Of a stretch of 64,000 nt of DNA, positions 1 to 12,500 are shown one piece after another (the first letter of the stretch is position 1; every line of letters starts with the position of its first letter). The position numbers and the translations under genes were made by a program. This DNA comes from Strigamia acuminata (taxonomy: Eukaryota; Arthropoda; Chilopoda; Geophilomorpha; Linotaeniidae): the NCBI GenBank assembly GCA_949358305.1, contig OX442321.1, positions 7,961,605 to 8,025,604 on the forward strand, read 5' to 3'. Under the pieces are notes generated by a model, which saw only the letters and a program-made list of their open reading frames with translations, was not told where the DNA came from and made no database searches.

Positions 1-494
1 TTCGAACCAGACCCGTTATGCACAAGCACATAAAAGGAAAGAGAGGAAAAATGTGTCCGGCACTCAAAAGCCTCAAGTAAATGAGCGCCTTTCACTTGAT
101 TGTCCGTCAAGTGGAGTGAGCAAGCTATCATTAAAGCCCGAGTCAGGGATTTGTTTACATTTCGCTTTGGCCAAAGCCAAATTCCAACTGACAGGTCACC
201 ATCACGGGCCCGCTATTACCGCATTACGTCCATGACAACAAAACGCTCGCAACAAGCCACGCTTAATTTAATAAGGCCCGTACCGGGTGACCACCCACGA
301 CGCACAAACGTCAAAAGGAAAGCCAAGGAAATCTCGCCGAATTACAACCGACGCCTTCACTTGACAGTAGCTGGAATCGCAAAGCCGTTTAGACTGAACT
401 ACATTTTTAAAACAAGTTACTGGTGTGCCATTTTCAATTTTTCACATTTTGGTGTTGTTGATACGAAACGGCAGCCAATTTAGTCTGTGCCATC

Positions 495-952
495 CAGGGC
501 CGGACTTAGGTATTGCGTAAACCCTGGATATGTATGTGGAATAAAATTTAGTTTACGCACGTAAAATATGCACTAAAAATTCCATTTTATGCGATAAAAA
601 CATAAAAATATGGACTAAAAATTCCATTTTTGGTGAAAAAAGTAAAATCATTCACTAAAAAAATTAAAATATTTATATTTTTCTATTTTTTTGTTTTATT
701 ATTTGTTTATTTCACACATTTCATGACTTCCCCTGGTGTCTGTTTTTTGGCGAAGTCGTCAATTTGCCAAACGAAAATCATATACTTAATGAAATGTACA
801 CGATACATTTCTTTAAAAAGGCAAAAATCGCCATTTTTCTTCGGAAAAATGGCGATTTATGCATTTATAGCCAATTTTGGGTTTTTATGGAATAAAAATA
901 TTTCTTCTGCATTTATGCATTTATCCGGACCCCATACGTAAGTCCGGCCCTG
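495..952. mobile_element. hAT-type non-autonomous element (MITE), 458 bp
   Basis: The ends are inverted copies. The left begins CAGGGCCGGACTTAGGTAT and the right, read on the minus strand, begins CAGGGCCGGACTTACGTAT, an 18 of 19 match. The element is flanked by gtgccatc (487-494) and gtgccacc (953-960), an 8-bp target-site duplication with one mismatch. CAG..CTG ends with an 8-bp duplication are the hallmark of hAT transposons. The interior is AT-rich with no transposase frame. Confidence 0.85.
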
Positions 953-980
953 GTGCCACCAAGTTTAGAGAACTCATCTA

Positions 981-1066
981 GGTTCAACTTTACGGAATCC
1001 GAGCCATTTTGTTTTTTCATCCAGAAATTTGGTAGGCGGGACATAAAGACCATTAATTTTCTAGAT
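981..1066. repeat. SINE-like 3' fragment (copy A)
   Basis: From the segment 'ggaatccga' at 994 onward this stretch matches the tail of the SINE-like sequence at 1201-1355, ending in the same 'accattaatttt' motif. Only the 3' part is present; the upstream 'ggttcaac' may be what is left of a tRNA-like T arm. The two copies lie head to tail about 290 bp apart. Confidence 0.6.
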
Positions 1067-1200
1067 TAATTACCATGAATTTCCTGCATTGAAAAAACCT
1101 TTATATAGTATTGCGAAAACACAAGGTCAGTTGTGAAGTTTAAATGGCTATGTTTTTTCAATTTGTCGGTTTGGTTGTCCAAGAACATTTCAGTTCGTGA

Positions 1201-1355
1201 GTCTGTCCGGTGTAATTTAATTGATATAGAGCACCCGTCCAGTACACGGGGCTCTGGGTTCGATTTCCGGCTCAGGACCCCTCGGAATCCGACCCGTTTC
1301 GTCTTTTCGACCGGAAATTTGAGAGGCGAGACATAAAAACCATTAATTTTCCAGA
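1201..1355 (+). repeat. tRNA-derived SINE-like element (copy B)
   Basis: The first 75 bp resemble a decayed tRNA. A CCCGT/ACGGG anticodon stem encloses the seven-base loop CCAGTAC (AGT, threonine-like), followed by a T arm with GGGTTCGATTTCC (box B-like). The acceptor stem does not close properly, so it is not a functional tRNA. The following 70 bp are shared with the fragment at 981-1066, which gives the tRNA head plus unrelated body expected of a SINE. Confidence 0.55.
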
Positions 1356-3188
1356 TATTCAAGTTTTAGACAACTGTAATTTAAAACACATAATTTCTAG
1401 ATTTATTGCAGTTAAACAAATTTTGTTACTTAAATTGTTGTTCAACCACAGACCTAAATACTACTGGACTGGGTTAACATAAAACAAGTGTTTACTCGAT
1501 GAAGTACACGAGTCGAACTGTGTTCGAAAATCACAACATTACATGAGCGCATGCAATACACACGTTTTCAACATAATGATAACGTAAAACTAACAAGTCT
1601 TACCACTAACTATAAGCATACGCTTCTTACCCACAATACCTCAGTTCGCAGTCTAATGTATTTAGGTCTGTGGTTCAATATATGTATTTAGACTGATGTT
1701 GTATAAATGACGATCTGCAATATGCATTTAGACTGTTTTAAATCAAATAAACTAGACGAAAAGCAAGAATAAATCCTGTTTTTAATGTGGAAACTTTCCT
1801 CGACGTTTACGACTCAAATTACAGAATAAATTTTCATGGTTATTAAGCAACCATAAACAATTAGGTACCAGAGATTATGCAGATTTGTTTTCCTCACATA
1901 TAAACACAGTAATTATGATAATAAAATCCACTAAATGACATCATTCCACTGCGATAACCAAAACTGATAATTATTTCAAAATCTTTTCAAGGACCAAAAA
2001 TGCAACACCAAAAAACCAAAAGGAAAAAAAAATTGCTAAATGCTTATTTTTTTGCACGATTTTTTGCAAGAAATCTTGTTAATCCCTTTCTTCTTTATTA
2101 CATTATTCCTACTCAAAATAATGAGTCATAATTTTTTAATCTCCTAATCTTTTCCTTTACGTGTTAAGGTGAAGCACCAACTAAGCTTAGCACACATTAA
2201 CTCTTAATGTCACATTATCTTTTTTTCCCTCCTATATCACTTGATTCTAATTGCAGAAGGAAAGAAAAAAAATATTAAACAATAAATAAATAAAACCACA
2301 CAACAAAAACACATTTAATTACACCTCTGCTCATTCTCACATTTCCTCAGTCGTTAGGTGTATTAAATGATGATCACACAGGTATAAGCTCATTTCCGGT
2401 TATACAAGTGCCTTTTTCCCTTTAATTGACACTCATAAACATGACATAATCGCATTTTCCTCAACTTTTTTCGCACTCGCAACTAATGCAATTGTCGTAC
2501 ACGTATAGTCTGCGCACAAGCGGCTTAGGCCTAGAAATATTCAAATTATAAAACGTTGTGCATTTCATTTCGCTTTAGTTTATCGAGAAAATATTTTCTA
2601 TATATATATATTTTTTAATCACATCTTTATGCCTGTATTTATCGACTTTTATAGCTTTATTTATATCTATAATTAATTTTTTTCTTCCCGTTTTAATACA
2701 TTTTGCCATTTAATTATAGTGTTTCAATTGATACTTTAAAAAGACAAAATGTTTAAATTTTTCGAGCGTAATTTTTACTTCCCAGGCTTACATTTAATTA
2801 AAAATAAATAGGAAAAAAAGGAAATGAATACTCTGACGATTTAATTAAAGAGTGTTGTTCGTCTTCCCACAATTTGACTGCATAAATTTGGTGTAAAAAA
2901 ATTAAATAAATCAAAATATGGATACAATTAAAAGATTATTATACATCGTTTCACGAAAACACCAAAAAAAAAGGCCATAAAATCACCACCAAAAATTGCA
3001 ATAAGCAGAAACCACAAATAGTCTCTCACAGTTAGGCTTACAGGCGTGTATCCAGGAGGTTAGCTGAGAGGCTCCAATTACCCCCTTCTCCAAAAATTGT
3101 TTTAATTAAAACTATAATGCTTTTTTCAGCATTTTATTAGACCAAAAAATTTGTGTAAAACTCAAGTTATTGCAATAATAGTATCCAC

Positions 3189-3522
3189 CAGGGGCGAATT
3201 AAGCTTTCTGAGCCCTAAACAAATTTTAAAACTCAAGTTATTAAAAATAAATTTTTTTCTAGGCCCCCTGTAGCATAAATTAAACCTGTGTAATTATTTT
3301 TTTGTCTAAAATTGAATTTTCTGGTCTAAAATTTCTTTTAAATCCAACTGTAAGCTCAGAAATACTTGATACGTTATCCAAATTAAAATGAAATATTTTA
3401 CAAACTTAATTGTAACTGTTGCAACAATGCTCTAATACAATGCTCTAATTGCCTGGTCCGGACCCCTCAAAAATTCAGGCCCAACACATTTGACTTTCTT
3501 GTCTATGCTATAATCCACCCCA
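3189..3522. mobile_element. Possible degenerate hAT-like element
   Basis: The left edge reads caggggcgaattaag. The right edge on the minus strand reads ctggggtggattata, about 10 of 15 matching. Flanks 'tatccac' and 'gatccac' are similar but not cleanly placed. No coding capacity. The call rests on resemblance to the better-preserved elements elsewhere in the window and is weak. Confidence 0.3.
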
Positions 3523-3728
3523 GGATCCACGACTACTTCATTTTGGCAACTTACCGTGGTAACTAGAAGCTGTTTTGTATGAAAAACAGTAAAACACTCA
3601 TTTTTAAGCCTAAAACCATTAGTTACAACAATAACTCCCCTCTTAAACTTTGGTTAGCACATTTTATTGAGGACAAAATTGCCCAAAACATATAAACTAC
3701 ACCAGTGCTTCTCAAACTACGTAATGTC

Positions 3729-3813
3729 GCAGACCAGTATTTTTTGTCCCAAAGTATTGCAGACCACTATCATATTTTGTCCCAAAGTATTGCGGACCAC
3801 TATCACATTCAGT
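3729..3813. repeat. Tandem repeat, about 33-bp unit, three copies
   Basis: The unit 'gcagaccactatca' followed by 'ttttgtcccaaagtatt' starts at 3729, 3759 and 3792. The first copy is about three bases shorter and the third is partial. No coding frame. Confidence 0.8.
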
Positions 3814-3844
3814 TGTAGTGAAATTTTGATGGCCTAAGTAACAT

Positions 3845-4006
3845 TTACCTTATTTTACCGATTAAGAGTCGCCCTCGAATAACAACCCTGGCTGAGACAC
3901 CAAGAATACTAGCTGCATTCAAAAACTCTAAAACGTATGCAAAACTCGTTTCGTGTTTGTACGTGACGTCATTCTCATTGACAAAAATGGCACCGATGAA
4001 ATACGG
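3845..4006. mobile_element. Copy of a TA-flanked MITE family (TACCGTATTTTACCGATTAA ends)
   Basis: The left part 'ttattttaccgattaagag' and the following sequence 'ccctcgaataacaaccctgg' match, in inverse orientation, the right half of the better-defined element at 42164-42338. The right edge 'aaatacggta' matches only over the last bases, so this copy is degraded or rearranged. Ends and size suggest a Tc1/mariner-like non-autonomous family, which is an inference. Confidence 0.5.
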
Positions 4007-4339
4007 TATTTAAAAGAAACTCAATTTTTATGCAGTTCGGATTCTAAGCATAGGCAAGTTTTCGTCTTTATAGAAACACCAAAAACCACAAACAGAAACC
4101 CCTGTTGCGCAAGAAGTTTCCATTCGATTTGTCTCGTCGTGATTTTACAACCTCGAGTTATTAATCAAAGCCATAAACCTTCAATCGAGGGCTATTATCA
4201 GTCACGTATCAATAAAAACAAGCAGACGGAAGTTTATCGATCGCGAGAATAATAAATCAAGAGGCAATAAAACTCGCAGCAACTTATTGTCTTTCGTCAA
4301 CTTTAAACTTTGCTGTTCCACACAGGAAATATAAAACGA

Positions 4340-4400
4340 CAGCGATAATAATGATGATAATAACAATAATAACAATAATAATAATATTAATCATTATAAT
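4340..4400. repeat. AAT/AAC trinucleotide microsatellite
   Basis: An interrupted run of aat, gat and aac triplets. Non-coding simple repeat. Confidence 0.8.
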
Positions 4401-5523
4401 TTCGTTTAATGTTCGCTAACTCCTTCTGACAGGTCTGGGAAAATTATTTTCTTTTGTCTGTACGTGTCAAATTTAATCCCATTTACTTCCCTCGTGTCAA
4501 GAGGAGTAGAAAATTGGAAAAGCAAACACTGGATAAATCCCGTATGAGCGACCTCTATGGCGAACTCGAAAAACTAAAAAATTATTCCGAAATTTTATAT
4601 ATCATCAATGGCGGGCGCTATCAACACGAATCAGAACGAATGCAACATTTTTTTTGCGTGTTTTGACCACAATTGGCTTAATTTTGAGTGCGGGTAACAA
4701 AAAAGTAAATTAAAACAGACTCAAAAATATGTTGATAAACGATGACTTCAACGATGTAATCAAGTTACATTAAACGCAGGAAATTACAGGCGAACACGCG
4801 ATTCAAACACCACGAAACAGCGCGATGTATATTCTATAATTGAGCGATTAAAATCACACCAAATAAAAATGTCAAACTCGCATCAATTAACACCACTTTC
4901 CCTGTCTTATTATACTAGAAATATATTGTAGAAATTCTCTCTCACATAAATTTCTGCACCAAACACACACAAACAGCCTAAACGCTCGGATTAAGCCGAA
5001 TAATTCGCACATCCCGTCTTTTTCTGTCGTTTTTTCTTCCTTTATGGTTTATAATGACAAACTTAATCATGTTACTATTATTAAATGCCTTTATAAACAC
5101 GGTACAACTTGGAAAAAAAATTTCTAAATTTACTACAGCAAATTAATGGATCACAGAGTCCATAAATGAGTCAAGATTTTTGGTAATTACAAGTGAAAAA
5201 AAGAAAAAAGTGCTGCATCAACACACTTCATTTGCACCTGCAAAACTACGAGAAAACACGCAAAACATCAGTTAAGCCTCAAATTTAACCGAAAAACACT
5301 ACATTTCTCATCATTTAATTACAACCCGACACAAATTACATCATTCTAATGATTTTAATAAAAATGTAATGTTAACAAAATTCTAATTCCATCAAAATAA
5401 CCGAAAAAAAATTCACATTCGGTCACACATCCTCAAAAAAAATCAAAAAACAAATATCCTTCCTCTTCCTTTTCCCAATTGTGCACATCCCAAACACTGC
5501 AAAAACCTCACCTCGCTATTGAA

Positions 5524-5933
5524 ATGCGAACAACTCAAAGATTGTTTCTCCTCCTAACCCTAACAACCCGGATCGTATTGACAATCTCCTTGGGATGCGA
5601 CAGCTGTAATGTCCTTATACAAGATTTCTGCTGTAAATTGGCTCCACCAAACTGCTGCAGAAGTAAGAATCCAATCTTTTAAACCCAATTTTTTAATTCC
5701 TAAAAATTCAAATCCAATTTTTCGATCCGAAATCAGTGAAACCAGGCTACTGTCCGATTCCGATTCCATTCATCCCGCCCACGGGAATGAAGGCGGCGCT
5801 GTGCTACGGCGACGAATATTGTCCCGGCAACCAAAAATGCTGCCCAATTCGCCAATTCAGCACCGGTTTCATCTTCAATATCTGCAGTGAATTATACCTG
5901 ACGCCTCTATTCGCACCATGGCCCATAATTTAA
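5524..5933 (+). CDS. Small secreted cysteine-rich peptide with a WAP-like domain
   Basis: Two exons, 5524-5662 and 5737-5933, join in frame across a 74-bp GT..AG intron; the junction codon is A|TG. The product is about 111 residues. A hydrophobic stretch after the initial Met (RLFLLLTLTTRIVLTISLG) looks like a signal peptide, so the mature peptide starts near CDSC. Its first part carries CDSC, FCC and NCC. The second exon reads KPGYCP, then ALCYGDEYC, PGNQKCC and a last Cys before SE. The KPGxCP and C..DxxCPGxxKCC spacing is that of a whey acidic protein (four-disulfide core) domain, a fold used by extracellular protease inhibitors and antimicrobial peptides; the usual last two cysteines are not obvious. 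An in-frame ATG lies 15 codons upstream (5479), but the one chosen directly precedes the signal peptide. AATAAA follows at about 6077. The specific role is unknown. Confidence 0.65.
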
Positions 5934-6107
5934 TTCGAGTAACCTTTTTTTCTCATTTTTTCTGCAAACGGAAGCGAGCAAATTGTAACCAGACCCCTAA
6001 AATTGTCCTCGAATTTGAGGACAAATTACTTCGCCACTTAAATTCCACTTTCATCTCACCAGATGACTCTGCACCTAATAAAGCTAGGGTCTACAGACTC
6101 TGATAAA

Positions 6108-6378
6108 AGCATATATTTTCAATGGATTTTTTTTAATTTTTTTTTTTATATATATAAAAAAAAATCTAGAGGACCCCACACCGGGTCGAATTTCCAGACA
6201 TGTTATTTCACCGCTGTAAATAACTTTATTAAATAAATTCTTGCCCATTTTGGGGTTTGGACATCAATTATTTGGTTTTTTTTGTTTTGGATTCTTCACT
6301 AAATGGCACCTAGAGAGCTCCGTACTTTTGTTTTTTGTTTCTCCAATTTGAAAAAGTGACTTTGCCATTTTATTTCTT

Positions 6379-6413
<35 letters not shown>

Positions 6414-6512
6414 ATTTGAAGAAACAAAAGAGATTGCACATGGCCCTGCACGTTACGCTTAATTGAATGCACTTCCGCTGAGTGAATTTACTCAATTTAA
6501 GGCACAGAGATT
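6108..6512. other. Intergenic / 3' flank between WAP-like gene and polymerase alpha
   Basis: AT-rich, with a long poly-A run at about 6388-6413 and T-rich runs. It probably contains the 3' UTR of the polymerase alpha gene on the minus strand. No other gene is seen. Confidence 0.6.
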
Positions 6513-9500
6513 TCATCCTTCAAAGACTTTTGTGATAGTTGTTTTTACACAAAAAAAAATTTAAAAAAAAAAAAAAACTTCTCCCCATTAATTGAAAATA
6601 TAGAACAATGTTTCCTACCTTTGACAGTGGGTGTTAACTTTTGCAGTGCTCGTTCAACGTCGAACAAATAAATAAAATACGAAAGTTGCTTGTGCAGTTT
6701 GGATGCTGGAAACTAAATTAAAAAAAAATATATTGAAATTGAAAATTAAAATTTAAAACAAAATTAAAAATTTATACCTCTTGTTCTAATCGTCCCTTCT
6801 CGCAAACTGGACAACGATATTTTCTTTCGGTGAACGATAAAGAAATCGTCGCCGACCGATACCCACATCCGGTAGAATCGCAAACCATAAAACCACTGTA
6901 ATATTGTCGAGCGAACAAACGTAACGTTGTGACCAATTTCTCGTACACAATCCTATAAATTGCCGTTGGAGTAACTTTGCACGAGCAATTATTGCAATGA
7001 TTAATCTTTAATTTCATTTCCAAATCCTAAATAATAAAAATAACGTTAAAATCCAAACAAAAACGTATGAAAATGCAATAAACAACATACACTTCCTTTA
7101 AAAATCCCTTCAACCGTCACATCTTGTTTACACTCGGGACAAGCGTAAACCAACTGCGTGCAATCTTTAAATTTCTCTTCGTCGGTCATCTGCGTCCACC
7201 CCCCGAGTGTCGAATCCTCGTTCTCCTCATTCTCAAACGACGTTTTCGATTTATAACTACTCGCATCCAAACCCAAGCTCGCCGCTATCCTAGCAGCGTC
7301 TAATTCTTCGATGGGACTACAAATTCTGGAAATCACCGGATGAATTTGATTGGCCAAGTAATAAACAGTATCTAGAACGAAATGAATAATATTAATTTAA
7401 CTAAAATTTCTAAATTAAAATAATTCCGCACCAATTTTTAATTTATCGTTCATTTTTAACTCTTCGAGGTTGTAAGCTCGTTGTGTAGCGGCCAATGTAC
7501 TTCCGTCCTTGAATTAAAACGGGAAAATTTATTTAATTTCTTAAAATTAATTTAATAATCATACCTGACAAATTAAGTAAGGCACCGTATCGCCTTGCCT
7601 CAATTTTTTGCCTCGTTTTGAATTCAAACGAAGCGCAACATTTACATGAGGCAATCCTTTTTTATCGGAATATTCTTCGGGATTCTTCGTTAATTGCTGA
7701 TATAAACGATAAATTCTTATTACTTTCGAAAATTGTACTCTATATTTTTATCACAATTTTTACCTTCGTTATCTCTAAACTTTCGGGAGCAACTTCATTT
7801 TTGTTGATTTTTGCAGCTACATCTTCCAAATGTGAGATTATAATCTCAATTTTCTCCTCTCGTGATTTCCCGCTCAATAATTCATCGATAACAAACCTAG
7901 AAACAACAAAAAATGCAATTCAAAATTGCGCCATTTTAAAACACTACCGCCATCTATGGCGATAAAGTGCAACCAACACCCAAAACAATAAATCGTTTTT
8001 CTTTATTTCCTTTTTTTTTTTTGCAAATAAACTTGAATTTTTAAATTTTTTTCTCCCAAAAATGATGAAAAGTGTCCGCCAAGTATTTTATCCCCGTAAA
8101 CAAAGCCAAAATACATGACGATTGTAATGTAATTAAAGTAATTACAGTCGTTAACCTTTTAACTACAATCAGTCGGATGCGCAATGAGAACCAAACCATA
8201 AAATAATAAAAAAGAAAGTCCTTTCAGTTCATGCATTTAAATAATCCATAATCTGTCAGCGTAAAAAAAGATTTACATTCCGTTTTAAAATTTAAAGACG
8301 CAATTATTCTGATGAATTATGTCACATGACACCGGCAATTACTATGATCACGAGAGGCTAACAAGCCTGGATGAATTTACCGTTGATTGCGATGCATTTT
8401 CACGAACTCGAGCGCCATAAACAAATCAACCGCGAGGCAATTTCACATATTAAATTACCGATACATAAATTTCAATCCATTCTATATCTACTTCTCACAA
8501 ACATTTTGTCAATTAATTTTTTTTCCCTTCTAAACTTTATGCCATTTTAATTCTATGAAATTAAACCTATTTATTTCGTTTTGATTATTTTCTGCGCATG
8601 CAACTTCCGGTCGTTTGACCAATAAATTAAAAAAAAAAGGTAAACAAACTCATAACTTAATGGAAATGATTCGTATCTAATGAAATATTTTACGTACTTT
8701 CCTGTTTCGCTGGCCAGTTTGGCCCAATCTCTCCTCACAACGTCCAATCCTTTGATTTCCGCGCACACGCCGCCATTTTCTGACGTTATTTTAAGCGCCG
8801 CGTATTTTTTCTTTTTAAGTAACAAAAGCGATTTAAATATCGCATCCGTGTCGATTTCCAGACATCGATAAAGTTTATTCACTTCGTTTTTAATCTGCAA
8901 AAAACGATTTAAAAAAAATAATAAAATTTTTTTTTTTAAAGTTCCACTAAATTAACTCGGCTCACCTTTAATCCAATTTTAATAACAGAATTGTAATCGC
9001 AACAGTTGGTGTTTATCATGAGTGAATCTGTATCCCCATAAAGAACTTCAAAATTCATTTGCTGTAAATTAAAAAAATAATAACAATTAAAAACATAAAA
9101 TTTATGGTTTTTACTTTAAAAAATGAAAATACTTTTTCAACTAAATCTTTAGTCTGCATCAAAATCTTTCTTCCGTATCCGGTGACCATGGCAGCCAAGT
9201 GTTTAGCATAAAACCTCGCATGCGCAAACCCCAAACAACCGTACATGCTGTTCGCCATTAACTTGAGAGCTTTTTGTCTGATTTCGTATTGCAGTTTCAA
9301 TTCGTTTGTTAAATTCGGGGTTTTAAGCAATTTTTTCACTTCCCGTCTGCTTTCGACTAGTTTCCGAATCTCGGTTGGCAAAACACCCGGCTCGCTGTTC
9401 GGGTTCGGCAAAAGTAAATCGAAATCATCGATATCTTCTTCAGGATTCTAAAAAAAATAATATTTCGTTTATTAAAAAAAAAAAAATTATAAAAAAAAAT

Positions 9501-12500
9501 AATTTACAGTGGGAGTTGCAACCGTTGTAAAGCAAATATTATATTCTTGAATAATCGACGGATATAAACTATTAAAATCCATCAACAGTACGAATTTATC
9601 GTAAAAACCTGCAGAACAATAAAAACTCAATAAAATTTTTTTAAAAAAAATAAAAAAAAAATACCTTTTTTTGGTTCCAAAACTAATCCACCGGCATAAG
9701 CGCTTTTTTTACGATCCGAATTAGTTTTCGATTCGTCATTTCCACTCGTTGTTTGGTTTTGTTGCTTCGACTTCTTAGAAAATTTATCCGGGACTATATA
9801 ATCCTTCTCCGTAAACGCATGAAGTAATAAAAATTCATTCCTTTCCGACCGTCCCCCTAGCAAAGTGCGAGACTAAAAAAAAAATATTTAACTCCCGTAC
9901 ACCGATCGACTCAATCCCGCACCGAAAAACTCACCAGAACATTTCCAGCAATATTTGTTATTTGCATTGCCAAGGGTAAAATATTCAACTCGGCCAACAA
10001 CTCCAAATTCAAAACGGCAGCTTCTAAATTGTGATGAATCATCCAAATCAACTGTTCACTTTGACTGTAAACGAAAAACACAAATTATTTTATTCCAAAA
10101 TCGAAATCATCGATTAAAAAATCTCAATTCATACTTAAAAGACAATTTAATTTGTTCTCCATTCACATGCTTGCGTGATTTACCCAAAATCACTTCGGCT
10201 AGATCATTTAAATCGTAACTTTTAGTCTGGATAAATTCTTTAGCCGATAACTTGATGTCGCACAACAAGCGCCCACACACCGCTTGATGAATCCTTCCAG
10301 CACCGCTCTGTTGTGGCATAAGCGACCTTCGCAGACGACCAATTCGCGACCAATTCGACACTTTATTTGTAGATATTCGATGCAGTAAAACATCCATGTC
10401 GAACGAAGAAATATCGTGGCCCTAAACCAATTGGTTACCGATCAATAAAAACCTAAATTCACCGTTTCGATCTTTCTTACCACTATAAGATCAGGATCGA
10501 TTCGGTATATTTTCGTGATGGCTAAGCTGAGCAAAGCACGTTCATTTACAGCAAGATCCACTTTAAATTTCTTCTACAAAATGAGTCTAGAATTAATTTA
10601 AACGTCACAAACCCTTTGAATAAAATGTTCTTATACCACTGCTGCTATTTTATCTTTGAAATCGAAAGGAAAAATCGCGTCGCTCGGTTTAGTTACAACT
10701 AAATGAATATAAAGTAAATTAAATTGTAAAAAACCTTTTTTATTATTATCAATTTTACCACAAAATTGAGACTGATAAAGAGGCTTAGGGGCGGCCTTCT
10801 CCAAATAATATTTATCGTGACTTAATCCAATACACGACACAATCTGAAATTAAAATTCTAACATTAAAATCTTTGATTTCTTTTAACTTATATCGATTTA
10901 TACCTCGGTCTGGCGACTGCGGGGATTCATAACGGTCAAAAGTGACAGTGATAAAACAGTTATGGGTGGAATCGGTTGGAAATTACGAAGCGGTTCGAGA
11001 AACTCCATTTTCTGAACAACAGCCTGCGATATAAAAAAAATAATAATCAAATTAAAATAAATAAATAAAATAATAACGAATTATTACCTCCAATTTACAC
11101 CAACTGACAGGTGGTACGACGCATTCGAGATTTTTAATCTGAATCCAGCACGGACCCCTGATTTTACGGCTAAGCAAGAGCAATTCCAAACCACTCGTCG
11201 TCGACCCAAACACATGACTAAACGTTTCGCCGGACAAACTAGACGGAAATTCCGGATAATTTGAGGAATATTTAATTTCCAGGTATTCGGATTCGCTCGG
11301 TATGTCCAAATTGCCGAACGCGTACTTCTTTTTAATTGGCTGTTTGGAAAAATACAAATTAAAACAAATATTAAATCCTCACATTTTTTTTTATTTTATC
11401 ATTCATCTACCCTCGATTTCCATTCCTGAATTTTGAACCTATTTGCAATAATCTCATCAACTTCCGTGTACACGTCGTTCATCGTAACCAACTCATCCGT
11501 GCCCTCTCCCGATTTCTTATTTAAACGCTGTAATCGATAATAAAAAACAAAAATTTTAATAAACCAAAATAAATGTAAAAAAAAATAATTAATTCAATAC
11601 TTTTTCTCGAGGTAAGATGTACACACGCCGCCCTATGTTTTTAACAATAACGCAGCAACTAACAAAAGCACCCGGAGTCTCGAGTTGCACTTTTCCAAAC
11701 AAATAAACGGTACCAGGTTGCTTAAACGGGTCTTCGAACGCATCGATCCAATAAAAATATAGAACATCTTCGCCTTTATCGTTCTTTTTCAGAGGTAGAC
11801 CGTTCGCCGGCATTGTCACGCCCGCAACTTCACGATTCGGTACATTAAATAGGTCGTGCGTAATGTCCAGTTCCCTTTTGTTTGTACAAAAAAATAGTAA
11901 TTTAAACAACTCTAAAACATTTCCAGAGTACAAATCGCGTCATTTACGTGTAAAACCACGATTTGAACCCGTTTAAACGACTTACAATTCAGTTAAAACC
12001 TTTTCGTCGTAAGAAATTTTCTTTTCAGGTAAATCTACAATTTCTGGCTCTTTCGTTGTCATTTTTTCTTCCATTTTCACTTCATCCTCGACTTGATCAA
12101 TGTCTATGGCCTGAGCCACCAACATACTGTCGGAAATGCCTTCATCATCGAATTCGTCCATAATAGATTGGTCGCAAATGTCATCCTCAACGTCTCGTTC
12201 AACTTCATCGGATTTAACATCCGGGGATGCCAACGACGCCATGATGGTTCGCGGATAAACCAATTTATTCGCTCTCGATCGTGTCGGGGTCGTCAAAGGT
12301 GTGCTAAGTTATAAATAAATAGATATTACGTCGTGTTTTGATTTGTTTTAAATGCGATTATTTACTTCGGGGTTGTAAATAAAGGTGGAGTGACCATGGA
12401 CAAATATTTTCTCTTTTTCTTCGCTGAAGAATTCCTCGCGAATTGGGGTGTGAGTGCGACCGGCTGGTTGTTTAGATCGGCTAAAATCTCATCCAAACAT

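Larger units (their letters stand above)
1..5523. other. Gene-poor AT-rich region upstream of the WAP-like gene
   Basis: I see no convincing coding exon here. The open frames are short and show neither protein-family similarity nor splice structure. The stretch contains a hAT-type MITE (495-952), two SINE-like copies (981-1355), a possible degenerate hAT-like element (3189-3522), a three-copy tandem repeat (3729-3813), a copy of a TA-flanked MITE family (about 3845-4006) and an AAT-type microsatellite (about 4340-4400). It could also be the intron or flank of a gene beyond the left edge. Confidence 0.6.

Noticed and set aside
630-941. A 103-residue plus-strand frame near 0.6-0.9 kb
   Set aside because: It lies inside the 458-bp hAT-type MITE and consists of Phe/Lys-rich translation of AT-rich sequence.
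1201-1275. A functional tRNA-Thr gene
   Set aside because: The acceptor stem does not pair and several invariant positions are lost. The body beyond it is a repeat shared with 981-1066.
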